Part shown: positions 9,601 through 17,721 of the stretch, piece by piece
Layout: each line of letters opens with the position of its first letter
Numbering within the stretch: position 1 is the stretch's first letter
Source of the DNA: Candidatus Firestoneibacteriota bacterium
Lineage (GTDB): Bacteria > Oederibacteriota > D2-FULL-39-29 > CAIOVX01
Assembly: GCA_903894145.1 (NCBI GenBank)
Contig: CAITPB010000132.1
Location: 1-33,563, forward strand
Length of the DNA: 33,563 nt
Reading direction: 5' to 3'
Made by a program: the position numbers and the translations under genes
The notes under the pieces: generated by a model
Seen by the model: only the letters and a program-made list of their open reading frames with translations
Told to the model about the DNA's origin: nothing
The model's database searches: none

Positions 9601-10375
9601 TATGGCCTTCCCCCGCCGCCCGTTCGTGGTCATGCCTGTGGCAAATTATATGCTGGGCGTATTTGCCAAAATAGAGCGCGGCATCCGGAGAGATGCAGAA
9701 ATCCCCGAAAGTCCCGTAGAACACCATCTTTTTGTCTATGTAGAGCATCTTATCGGCGTATTTACCGATGTTAGCTATATCATGAGTTACTAGGATTACG
9801 GTCACTTTGCGGATCTCGTTTAGATCCCGAATTAACTTCATGAACGCTTCACCCGCGGCCACATCGAGCGCGGCAGTCGGTTCATCCAGTACCAGAAGCT
9901 CCGGATCATTGACCAGCGCCCTCGCCAACATTACCCGCTGCTGCTGCCCCCCGGAAAGGTTTCCTACAAGTTTGTCGCCAATGCTTGTTATGTCCAGCGC
10001 ATGAAGCGTCGCACGCACCTTATCCCGGTCAACCGCCAATATAGTTTTCGGATTCTTCTTTCCGGAAAGAAGGCCAAGACTGACAGCTTCAAACGCTGTC
10101 AGCGGAAACTTGCTATCTCCGGCAAATACTTTTTGCGGGATATAGCCAACCTTTCTCCAGTCCCTGAATTGCTCCGGAATCTCTCCAAAAAGTTTTACTT
10201 CCCCCTCAGCCTGTTTCAAAAGGCCAAGCATCGTTCTTACCAGCGTTGTTTTTCCGCTCCCGTTCTGGCCGACTATACCCACAAAGTTGCCCTCAGAAAC
10301 GCTGAAGCTGATGTTATCAAGAATAATCTTTCCCGAGGCGTTATAAGTGACTTTCCTGAATTCAACTACGCTCAC
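9593..10375 (-). CDS. znuC: Metal ABC transporter ATP-binding protein, ZnuC family
   Basis: Walker A GQNGSGKTT, signature LSGGQQQRVMLARAL, Walker B LLVLDEPTAALD, H-loop VTHD. GTG start. Confidence 0.9.
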   Translation of the reverse strand: MSVVEFRKVTYNASGKIILDNISFSVSEGNFVGIVGQNGSGKTTLVRTMLGLLKQAEGEVKLFGEIPEQFRDWRKVGYIPQKVFAGDSKFPLTAFEAVSLGLLSGKKNPKTILAVDRDKVRATLHALDITSIGDKLVGNLSGGQQQRVMLARALVNDPELLVLDEPTAALDVAAGEAFMKLIRDLNEIRKVTVILVTHDIANIGKYADKMLYIDKKMVFYGTFGDFCISPDAALYFGKYAQHIICHRHDHERAAGEGHNA

Positions 10376-11250
10376 TTCAACCCCCGCTCAAGATTATTTA
10401 AATTGCGCTGAAAGATCGCTAACAAGGTCACACCACCGGATTGTTCTTTCTTTGTAATATTATGCGCAGCGGAAAGTTCCAGGACGGTCAAACCGCCCGA
10501 AGAGGCCAGGGCATCGGCAAGCCTTGAAGAAAGCAGTTCTTCCCGGTAAATTACCGTTGCGCCCGCCTTCTTAATCCCGTCGGACATCCTCGCAAGAGCC
10601 TTTGGAGTAGGTTCGGCGTCAGGCGAGAACCCTTTAAACGGCGAATCATAGGTCAGCCCATACCTTTTCACAAAATAACCGTAAGCGAAATGCCCGGCAA
10701 AAAAGAACTTCTTCTTCGAGAAACCGGAGACGGTCGTTTTCGCCAGCGCGTCAAACTCGTGAAGGGAACTAATATATGCCTTGGCGTTCCGGCGGTATTT
10801 CTCCGCGTTAGCCGGATCCTTTCTTTCAAAAGCCGCAGCTATGTTTCCGGCCATCCTTGCGGCGTTCATTGGGTCAAGCCAGGCGTGAGGATCTTTTCCC
10901 CCGGGATCATCACTGTCGCCGCCAAGAAACTCTATATTCTTGCAGGAATTTACCAGACTACCCGGTTCAACTCCGGCACCCCGCGCCGCCTTTTCTATCC
11001 ATGGCTCCATATAAGGATTGGTATAAACAAGAAGGTCGCATTTTCCAAGCCCGGTTATTTGCCCGGGGGTCGGTTCGTAAGAATGAGACTCGGTGCCGGG
11101 GGGTATTAACATTGAAACTTCGCATAGCCCGCCACCCACCTGCCTTGACAGGTCGTAAACAGGGAAAATTGTCGCAATGACTCTTATTTTGCCGGCAGCC
11201 AGCGAAACCGTTATCATCAATAGCAACAACACTAATTTTTTCATTTTCAT
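10372..11250 (-). CDS. znuA: Metal ABC transporter substrate-binding protein, ZnuA family
   Basis: Signal peptide; IRVIATIFPVYDLSRQVGG; PPGTESHSYEPTPGQI; DPHAWLDPMNA. Confidence 0.9.
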   Translation of the reverse strand: MKMKKLVLLLLMITVSLAAGKIRVIATIFPVYDLSRQVGGGLCEVSMLIPPGTESHSYEPTPGQITGLGKCDLLVYTNPYMEPWIEKAARGAGVEPGSLVNSCKNIEFLGGDSDDPGGKDPHAWLDPMNAARMAGNIAAAFERKDPANAEKYRRNAKAYISSLHEFDALAKTTVSGFSKKKFFFAGHFAYGYFVKRYGLTYDSPFKGFSPDAEPTPKALARMSDGIKKAGATVIYREELLSSRLADALASSGGLTVLELSAAHNITKKEQSGGVTLLAIFQRNLNNLERGLK

Positions 11251-11279
11251 CCGAGTTCCAGGAATCGCAACCGGCTAAT

Positions 11280-11813
11280 CTACTTATCCAGTATAGTTAC
11301 GCCGCCAAAGACAGTGTCAACCTCTACATTCAGCACGCTCTTTGAAGTCTTCGCTGAATCGGTACTGTAGGTATACTCGCCAAACGAGATTACATTCCCG
11401 TCAGGCGTCTTAGCGCTTGCAAAAACAGCTTTTATCCTGACACTCACCGGTTTAGCCGTATCAATCTTAATCCGGCTTTCTCCGAAAATAGTTTTCACTT
11501 TGACAGTCTCTCCGCCTTCTTTCGGCAGGAGCGCGCTGAGATCCACCTCGCCTTTCCCGAATACAACAGAATACTCGCCTTCTTTCGCGTCGGAAGAAGC
11601 AACATGCAGGTCATTCATGAAAGCTTTGCACTTTGCCTTACAGCCAAAACCGCCTGTCAAAATGGACATACCGATATATACAAAAAGCAGACCAAACATG
11701 ACGCTCATCACAGGTATTTTTATTCCGAATGCCCTCAGTATTATAGAAAGCCCGACGATTACGACTATTACACCCCAAAACACAGCACTGAACATAAAGC
11801 ATCCCATTTTCAT
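11280..11813 (-). CDS. LiaF-like membrane protein
   Basis: N-terminal TM hairpins and a C-terminal beta-rich repeat (VKTIFGESRIKI, VKAVFASAKTPDG, VDTVFGGVTI) as in LiaF-like C-terminal domains. Confidence 0.7.
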   Translation of the reverse strand: MKMGCFMFSAVFWGVIVVIVGLSIILRAFGIKIPVMSVMFGLLFVYIGMSILTGGFGCKAKCKAFMNDLHVASSDAKEGEYSVVFGKGEVDLSALLPKEGGETVKVKTIFGESRIKIDTAKPVSVRIKAVFASAKTPDGNVISFGEYTYSTDSAKTSKSVLNVEVDTVFGGVTILDK

Positions 11814-11902
11814 ACCTCCTCCCGGAAACAGAGTTATATTTTCTCCTCGTTTAGTATTTTATCATAAAAGTATTTTCCTTTGGAATCTTTCTTATCGGCC
11901 TG

Positions 11903-14455
11903 TTACTTGATTATACCGATTTTACCTGTCTTTTTCCCGGCGGGACTTATTACCGAGTAAAGATAGACCCCCCTGGCAACCGTATCTCCGGAACTATTCT
12001 TTCCGTCCCAGACAGCATAATAGCCGTTCGAGGCCTGCGCAAAGGATGTTAATCTTCTGACAAGCGAACCGCCGCTGTTATAGATTTCAATCGAAATTGG
12101 CTGGACTGAAAATGCCGCTATCTTTACGCTCCCCCCGGCTGAAATATTGCAGGGATTGGGAAATACCACAGTGTTCACGGAGCTTGTTCCGCCTGGCGGA
12201 GGCGGCTGCGTCGCCCCGGCAGCGTTTGTCCAGACCCCGCTGCCGTACGAACATACATATAGGCAGCTATTTACCGGATCGACGCGGACATTATTAATCG
12301 GAAGGAACTGAAAAGCAAGCGCTGACCAGTTGCCGCCTCCGTCAGTACTCTTCCAAAGACTGTTATCACTTGAGGACAGGTAGAGCACCGAAGTGTTCGA
12401 CGGATCTATGCTTATGGTTTCCGGCGTGGCCATTCCGTAGGTTTGATTATAGGTGCCGCTAAAAGTGAATTTGGTCCAGGAAACTCCTCCGTTAGAGGTT
12501 TTATAAACCCCGTAGTCAGAGCCATTCCTGGACGCGGCCGCGCAAAGATAGACAATACTGCTGTTATCCGGATCGAACTCAAAAAGCCTTGGATTATAGA
12601 GCGGCGTGCTGCCCAAATAGACATTCTGCGCGATATTGCTCCAGGTAGTACCGCCGTTTGTTGACATATATACCCCTCCGGCATCAGGCGTCTGCCAGCT
12701 GCCGGAACCCCACGTCCCCCCGCTGTAAGTTATCCTCCCTACGAGCCCGGCAAAGATTGTGCCGTCCTTGTGAACTTTGATTTTATAGAAATGGTTATTA
12801 TTGTTTATCGCTGGGACGCTTAATCTAGTCCATGCTCCCCAGACGCCGCCGGTTTTTACGGACTTGTAAACTCCGTCGCCGTATTGTGTTATGTAAAGCG
12901 ATGTTCCTGCTGAATCAACCGCTATCCCTGTGCAGGGATACGGATAAGTGCCCTGGGTCCAGCTCTTTGTCGTAAGCCCGGAGAAACTCATCGCAGACCA
13001 GGTCTTGCCGTAATCGGTGCTTACAACAGGTCCGCCGGGATAATCCGGGGTGTCTTGAGATTTCCCCCAGCCGGTCGGTATATCGTGGTCTGCAGAACCG
13101 GCCCCATACATTGTTCCCGGTGAATTCGGATCAAAAGCCAGATCATAAAATGTGTTCGGGAAAGGAGTTCCTGTCCAGGAAGAAAACCAGGTCAGTCCGC
13201 TGTCATTGCTTTGAGCCAGCCCTATATCGGTGTAACAAATATAATGTTTTGTGGTATCCGACGGATGTATGTAATAATTCCAGACTGTTGTTACATTAAG
13301 GCCGTTACTCTGCCATTTCTTATGTTTGCCGCGCGTCCCGGTATCGGCATATTTAGTATAGACTGCGTTCCAGGTTGTTCCGCCATCTGACGTCAGATAA
13401 ACCTCTCCTCCGCCGGCCCCGACAACATAATTTGGATCTGTACTGCAGGCGTAAAACCCGTAGGTGAATGTGCTATTCCAGCCCGGCTCATCGTACGCCT
13501 GCCAACCGAGCGTCACATTATCTCCCGGAGGATCGGCGGGGGGGCTCGACTGCCAGGCAAACGGATTCGCAATGAAGACATTTGCCCAGCTGTTCCCGCC
13601 ATCGTAAGTCTTATATATGTTCAAGTCCCAGGGAACGTTTGAATTATTGACCATCGCGTACGCTATATCAGGATTTGTTTCAGCGCAAACTACTTGATAA
13701 AGATAACCCTGGTCAGTCAAAGGAATTCCTGCAGTGGAAGCAGCAGCCCAGTTATCGCCGTTGTTGATAGACAGATAGACTTTGCCGTCGGTTCCGGTGC
13801 AGTAAAGCCTTGTGATGCTGTTGTTGCTCCCTCCGCAAAAACTGTTCAAAGCTGAAGGACCTGCCGGGCTTTTAACAACCCAGTTGCCCCCGTCATTGCC
13901 CGAACGCCAGATATTCTTGGAGGTTGCCGCGTATTCGTACTTGGCGCCGGAATTTGATATATAGAAACCTTTGGCTGAAGCCGAGTCAGTGATGTCAGTG
14001 CATTTTGTCGCATTCTTATAGATTGCGGCATTAGTTCCGGCATAAATATTGGCCGAATTTAAGGGGTCAATATATATCCTGTAAATCGCCGTGTCCGGAG
14101 AATATGAGCGTATCGTTGACCAGGTGCTGCCTCCGTCGCTACTGGTTTTTAGAACGGCATTTGTTGCCGTATATATCCGGGCCGGGTCTGAAGGGTCAAA
14201 GGCAGGATAGCACTGATTGCAGCTGTTTACTTGATGAAAATCGACAACATTCCAGGAAGCTCCCGCGTTCTGGCTTTTATAAAAACCGGACATATCGCAG
14301 CTTGCAAACATTAAACTCTTGTTAAGCGGGCTTATCGCGGGGTAATAGGTGGCGCCTCCTCCGGAGAGCCCAATCTGATGGAAAGTCTGCCCAAAAGCTG
14401 CGTTGATCATAAAAAGAATGATGACCGGCGCCAGAGTTTTCGCGAAATTTCTCAT
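11903..14455 (-). CDS. Exported BNR/sialidase-like repeat protein with FlgD-Ig-like C-terminal domain
   Basis: Signal peptide; many S.DGG.TW / STNGGTTWSNI repeats; C-terminus FPNPCNISAGGSVKI...YAVWDGKNSSGDTVARGVYLYSVISPAGKKTGKIGIIK. Confidence 0.82.
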   Translation of the reverse strand: MRNFAKTLAPVIILFMINAAFGQTFHQIGLSGGGATYYPAISPLNKSLMFASCDMSGFYKSQNAGASWNVVDFHQVNSCNQCYPAFDPSDPARIYTATNAVLKTSSDGGSTWSTIRSYSPDTAIYRIYIDPLNSANIYAGTNAAIYKNATKCTDITDSASAKGFYISNSGAKYEYAATSKNIWRSGNDGGNWVVKSPAGPSALNSFCGGSNNSITRLYCTGTDGKVYLSINNGDNWAAASTAGIPLTDQGYLYQVVCAETNPDIAYAMVNNSNVPWDLNIYKTYDGGNSWANVFIANPFAWQSSPPADPPGDNVTLGWQAYDEPGWNSTFTYGFYACSTDPNYVVGAGGGEVYLTSDGGTTWNAVYTKYADTGTRGKHKKWQSNGLNVTTVWNYYIHPSDTTKHYICYTDIGLAQSNDSGLTWFSSWTGTPFPNTFYDLAFDPNSPGTMYGAGSADHDIPTGWGKSQDTPDYPGGPVVSTDYGKTWSAMSFSGLTTKSWTQGTYPYPCTGIAVDSAGTSLYITQYGDGVYKSVKTGGVWGAWTRLSVPAINNNNHFYKIKVHKDGTIFAGLVGRITYSGGTWGSGSWQTPDAGGVYMSTNGGTTWSNIAQNVYLGSTPLYNPRLFEFDPDNSSIVYLCAAASRNGSDYGVYKTSNGGVSWTKFTFSGTYNQTYGMATPETISIDPSNTSVLYLSSSDNSLWKSTDGGGNWSALAFQFLPINNVRVDPVNSCLYVCSYGSGVWTNAAGATQPPPPGGTSSVNTVVFPNPCNISAGGSVKIAAFSVQPISIEIYNSGGSLVRRLTSFAQASNGYYAVWDGKNSSGDTVARGVYLYSVISPAGKKTGKIGIIK

Positions 14456-14496
14456 CTTTACTCCGTAGTTCCCGGCACTTTGCCGCTTTGGCGCAA

Positions 14497-16293
14497 TTAC
14501 AAGCTCCTATTTATCCTTTCTCCCATGCTTTTCACGTACTCAGAATACAGCTCAACGACAAATCTTCTTTTCATTTTTAGAGTCGCCGTAAGTTCCCTTC
14601 CGGCCGCAAAAGGCTTCGGGAGCAGGCGGAATTCTCTAATCATTTCGAAATCTTTTAACCCGGCCCCGGGGTTCAAATACTTTCTAATCTCCAGCCTGTA
14701 GAGTTCTTTTATCTTTTCGTTAGACAGGGTCGTTGTAAGATCTTCCGGGTCGTAAGCGATGGCGCCGGCAAGGCACCACTCTTTTAGCCTTTCAAACCGC
14801 GGGACTATAAGAGCGCCTATGTGCTTCCAGTCATGTCCCGTAACCAAGATATTTTCGATGAACCCGCTTTTTGAAAACCTTTCTTCGATTGAAGCCGGGT
14901 TAACATTTTCCCCGTTGGAAAGCACAACCATGTCTTTTTCTCTCCCGGTTATCACGAGATTGCCGGCGGCGTCAAAATACCCGCGGTCGCCTGTGTCCAG
15001 CCAGCCCCCGCCGTCAAGAACCTTATGCGTATTTTGATAATCGCGGTAATACCCTTTCATTATATTAGGGCCTTTTACGTAAAGAACGCCTTCTTTCCCG
15101 GCAGGCAATTCTTTCCCTGTTTCGTGGTCTATTATTCTGCCGCTGACATTGTCAAGCAGCGGGCCGACTGTGTAAGGAGCAGGAGTTCCGGGACGGCGCG
15201 CCGCTAACACAGGAGAAGTTTCTGTGAGCCCATAACCCTCAAGAAGCTCAATACCGGCTGCCGCGAAGAAATCGTCTATGTGCGCGGGAAGCTTACTGCC
15301 GCCTGAAACTCCATACCTGAACTTTCCGCCTAACTGCGCCCTTATTCCCGCGAATATCTTCGCGTCAAAATAGGGTTTCACCAGCGGCCCGATAATCCTG
15401 GATGGGTGAAACAACGCTTTGTTCTTCTCGGAATCAATAATTGACTTTACGCCAAGTTCGAATACAGCTTTTCCCAACCTCCCTTTTTCTCCGACTTTCC
15501 TGATAACGGCGCTGTAGACTGTTTCCCAGACCCTGGGAACGGAGGCAAGGACTGTCGGCTCCTGTTCTTTTAAATCCTTAATAAGATTTTTTGGAGAGGA
15601 ATAAAACGTTTCACAACCGCTTGAAAGAGCGAAAAGCTTCACTATTCTTTCAAACGCATGCCAGGCCGGCAGTATTGACAGAAATTTGTCGGAAGAGCTT
15701 ATCATAATGGCTCTTGTGCAGGCGTCGGCATTGGATGTAAAGTTATGGTGTGAAAGTTCAACGCCTTTTGGATCGCCTGTGCTTCCCGAGGTATAGATTA
15801 TACTGCAGGAAGTATCGCCGGAAACAGCAGGCATTCCAGCCAGGCTCTTAGCGCCTGCCGCGCTTATCTCGGAAATATGCTTCATCCCTTCAGCGCGCTT
15901 TATAGTGTAAAGACCGAGGACTTGCTTGTGCGAATATTTGCTTACTTTTTTCGCGATTTCCCCGTCAGCGGCTATGACCAGCCTTGAATGGCTATGTTCA
16001 ATAATATATCTTATCTCCTCTTCATCGGAATTTTCGCCGCGCGGCACATCCACCAGTCCGGCATTATTTATTCCGAGCACGACAAGAATCCATTCAGGCA
16101 CATTGTCGGAGAATACCGCAACCCTGTCTCCGGGAGACAAGCCGATTTCAAGGAATCCTCTGGAGTAGGCATTAACAATATCGGCAGCCACGCTGTAGGA
16201 CACGGTTTCAATAGTCCCGCCATTCTGCCAGGAAACAAAAGATTTCCCTGCGAAGGACCTCATTCCTAGAACATAATCCCGTATCGTTTTCAT
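14497..16293 (-). CDS. AMP-dependent synthetase / long-chain acyl-CoA synthetase
   Basis: IIYTSGSTGDPKGVELSHHNF, GYGLTETSPVLAAR, WLDTGDRGYFDAAGNLVITGREKD adenylation motifs. Confidence 0.9.
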   Translation of the reverse strand: MKTIRDYVLGMRSFAGKSFVSWQNGGTIETVSYSVAADIVNAYSRGFLEIGLSPGDRVAVFSDNVPEWILVVLGINNAGLVDVPRGENSDEEEIRYIIEHSHSRLVIAADGEIAKKVSKYSHKQVLGLYTIKRAEGMKHISEISAAGAKSLAGMPAVSGDTSCSIIYTSGSTGDPKGVELSHHNFTSNADACTRAIMISSSDKFLSILPAWHAFERIVKLFALSSGCETFYSSPKNLIKDLKEQEPTVLASVPRVWETVYSAVIRKVGEKGRLGKAVFELGVKSIIDSEKNKALFHPSRIIGPLVKPYFDAKIFAGIRAQLGGKFRYGVSGGSKLPAHIDDFFAAAGIELLEGYGLTETSPVLAARRPGTPAPYTVGPLLDNVSGRIIDHETGKELPAGKEGVLYVKGPNIMKGYYRDYQNTHKVLDGGGWLDTGDRGYFDAAGNLVITGREKDMVVLSNGENVNPASIEERFSKSGFIENILVTGHDWKHIGALIVPRFERLKEWCLAGAIAYDPEDLTTTLSNEKIKELYRLEIRKYLNPGAGLKDFEMIREFRLLPKPFAAGRELTATLKMKRRFVVELYSEYVKSMGERINRSL

Positions 16294-16303
16294 CCTGTCT
16301 CCG

Positions 16304-16424
16304 TTTATTTAGTTTATCACGAAGAACACCCCGCCATTCATGGCGGCACGTGATGTCCGCCAAGGAGGCACAGCCTCCGGCGGAAATTCGGTGTGAAAGA
16401 TATTTTTACCAACCGAAACAAAAC
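16304..16424 (+). repeat. Copy 1 of a dispersed structured intergenic repeat
   Basis: TTTATTTAGTTTATCACGAAGAACACCCCGCCATTCATGGCGG...CCGCCAAGGAGGCACAGCCTCCGGCGGAAATTCGGTGTGAAAGATATTTTTACCAACCGAAACAAAA; aligns to the reverse complement of 31892..31991. Confidence 0.85.
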
Positions 16425-16510
16425 AAGAAAAGCATTTCCTGATAAGCCTCGATATTGTTCTGTAAGTTTCACTGACAAGCAGGATATGTCGGCCTTAAGA
16501 CAGCAATAAT

Positions 16511-17635
16511 TTATTTCTTCTTTTGCCTGATTTCCTTCCTGAATTTGTCAACTGCCGCCAGCGCGTCTGCGGTGCCTATGGCGCGGAGAGCTTGAACTAT
16601 CTTATCCTGTGTGTAATTAAGCTTGCTTGACATAAGGGCTTTTGAAAGAGCCTGCACTGACAGGTACGCCTTTCTGTCGAAACGTCCAAGAGCTTCAGCG
16701 GCCGCAGCCCTTACGAACTCATCCTCATGACTTAGTGAAGCCTCGAGCACGGGAACCGAACGCGCAGGATCAACTCCAATTTCGCCTATTACCCTCAGGA
16801 CATTTAGGCGTAGAACTATGTCTTCATTCGCAGCCAGTTCGCAGAGATATGGCACAGCCTCAAACGACGATTCGCCGAGATTGCCGAGCACTTTCAAGGG
16901 AATTATCCTCCCCTCCTTGCTTTCTGTTTTCAACACTTTAAGCACATCGGCGGCCGATGCGGATGCCCGCGAGCCGAATTTGTTAAGGCAATTAAGAGCC
17001 GCATCTCTTATGCTGCCCGGATTCTCTAGCCTGATTATTACGGTCTGAATCTCCGGCGCAGTCGGTTTTGCCGCTGTGCTCAGGGCTCTCAGGCAAAATA
17101 TTGTCATTTTTTCTTCATTGGAAGCTTTCAAAATTCTTGAAATATGAGAGGCTGCTTCATCATTTTCAGGGTCGATTTTCAGCATCAGTGAAGCCGCCGC
17201 GGCAGAGTGGACTCTGTCAGAAGTTAAGAATTTTCTTAGTTCGGGAATTGCTCCTTTTCCTGCGTTTAGACAAATATCAACCCAGGGGTTTCTTTCGGCA
17301 AAAGTAACATCTTCTATTACTTTTATTGCCGGGCTTATGGCAGAGGCTCCAATATTTATTAAGACTTTAAGCGCCTGGTCATCTGGCTGGTTGGCGCTGC
17401 TGTAAGACCTTTCAATGAGTCTTCTTGTAATATTTTCTTTAAGACCTGCATCAGAAGAATCGAACCGGTAGAAAGCTTTTTGCCTTATCTCAGAATCCTG
17501 GCAGACAAGGTCATCAAACAGCTCCGCGCTGGTTGTTTGTGAAAACAGGGAGACAGCCAAGAATACAACAAGCCACGAAAAAAGAGTCAAAGTTTTGATA
17601 CGCATATCCCGATTATACTTATTGGCAATGCTCAC
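16511..17635 (-). CDS. Exported HEAT-repeat protein
   Basis: Signal-like MRIKTLTLFSWLVVFLAVSLFSQ (likely true start near 17605); repeated HEAT units e.g. AVPYLCELAANEDIVLRLNVLRVIGEIG, SVPVLEASLSHEDEFVRAAAAEALGRF. Confidence 0.82.
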   Translation of the reverse strand: MSIANKYNRDMRIKTLTLFSWLVVFLAVSLFSQTTSAELFDDLVCQDSEIRQKAFYRFDSSDAGLKENITRRLIERSYSSANQPDDQALKVLINIGASAISPAIKVIEDVTFAERNPWVDICLNAGKGAIPELRKFLTSDRVHSAAAASLMLKIDPENDEAASHISRILKASNEEKMTIFCLRALSTAAKPTAPEIQTVIIRLENPGSIRDAALNCLNKFGSRASASAADVLKVLKTESKEGRIIPLKVLGNLGESSFEAVPYLCELAANEDIVLRLNVLRVIGEIGVDPARSVPVLEASLSHEDEFVRAAAAEALGRFDRKAYLSVQALSKALMSSKLNYTQDKIVQALRAIGTADALAAVDKFRKEIRQKKK

Positions 17636-17721
17636 TTCAACCCCCTTGCGTCATAAGAAACTTAACCTTCTGACCCTGTACCACTCACGTAACCTGCGAA
17701 CAGGACTCGCCTTCCGGTCAT

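Noticed and set aside
11843-11885. AAAATACTTTTATGATAAAATACT direct repeat upstream of the LiaF-like gene
   Set aside because: Short A/T-rich duplication overlapping a weak -10-like TATGAT; too little support to call a regulatory site.
10370-17646. Exact 16-mer GCTCACTTCAACCCCC at about 10370-10385 and 17631-17646
   Set aside because: A single 16-bp match in a 33-kb window can occur by chance (order 0.1), and it spans coding junctions with no shared context.
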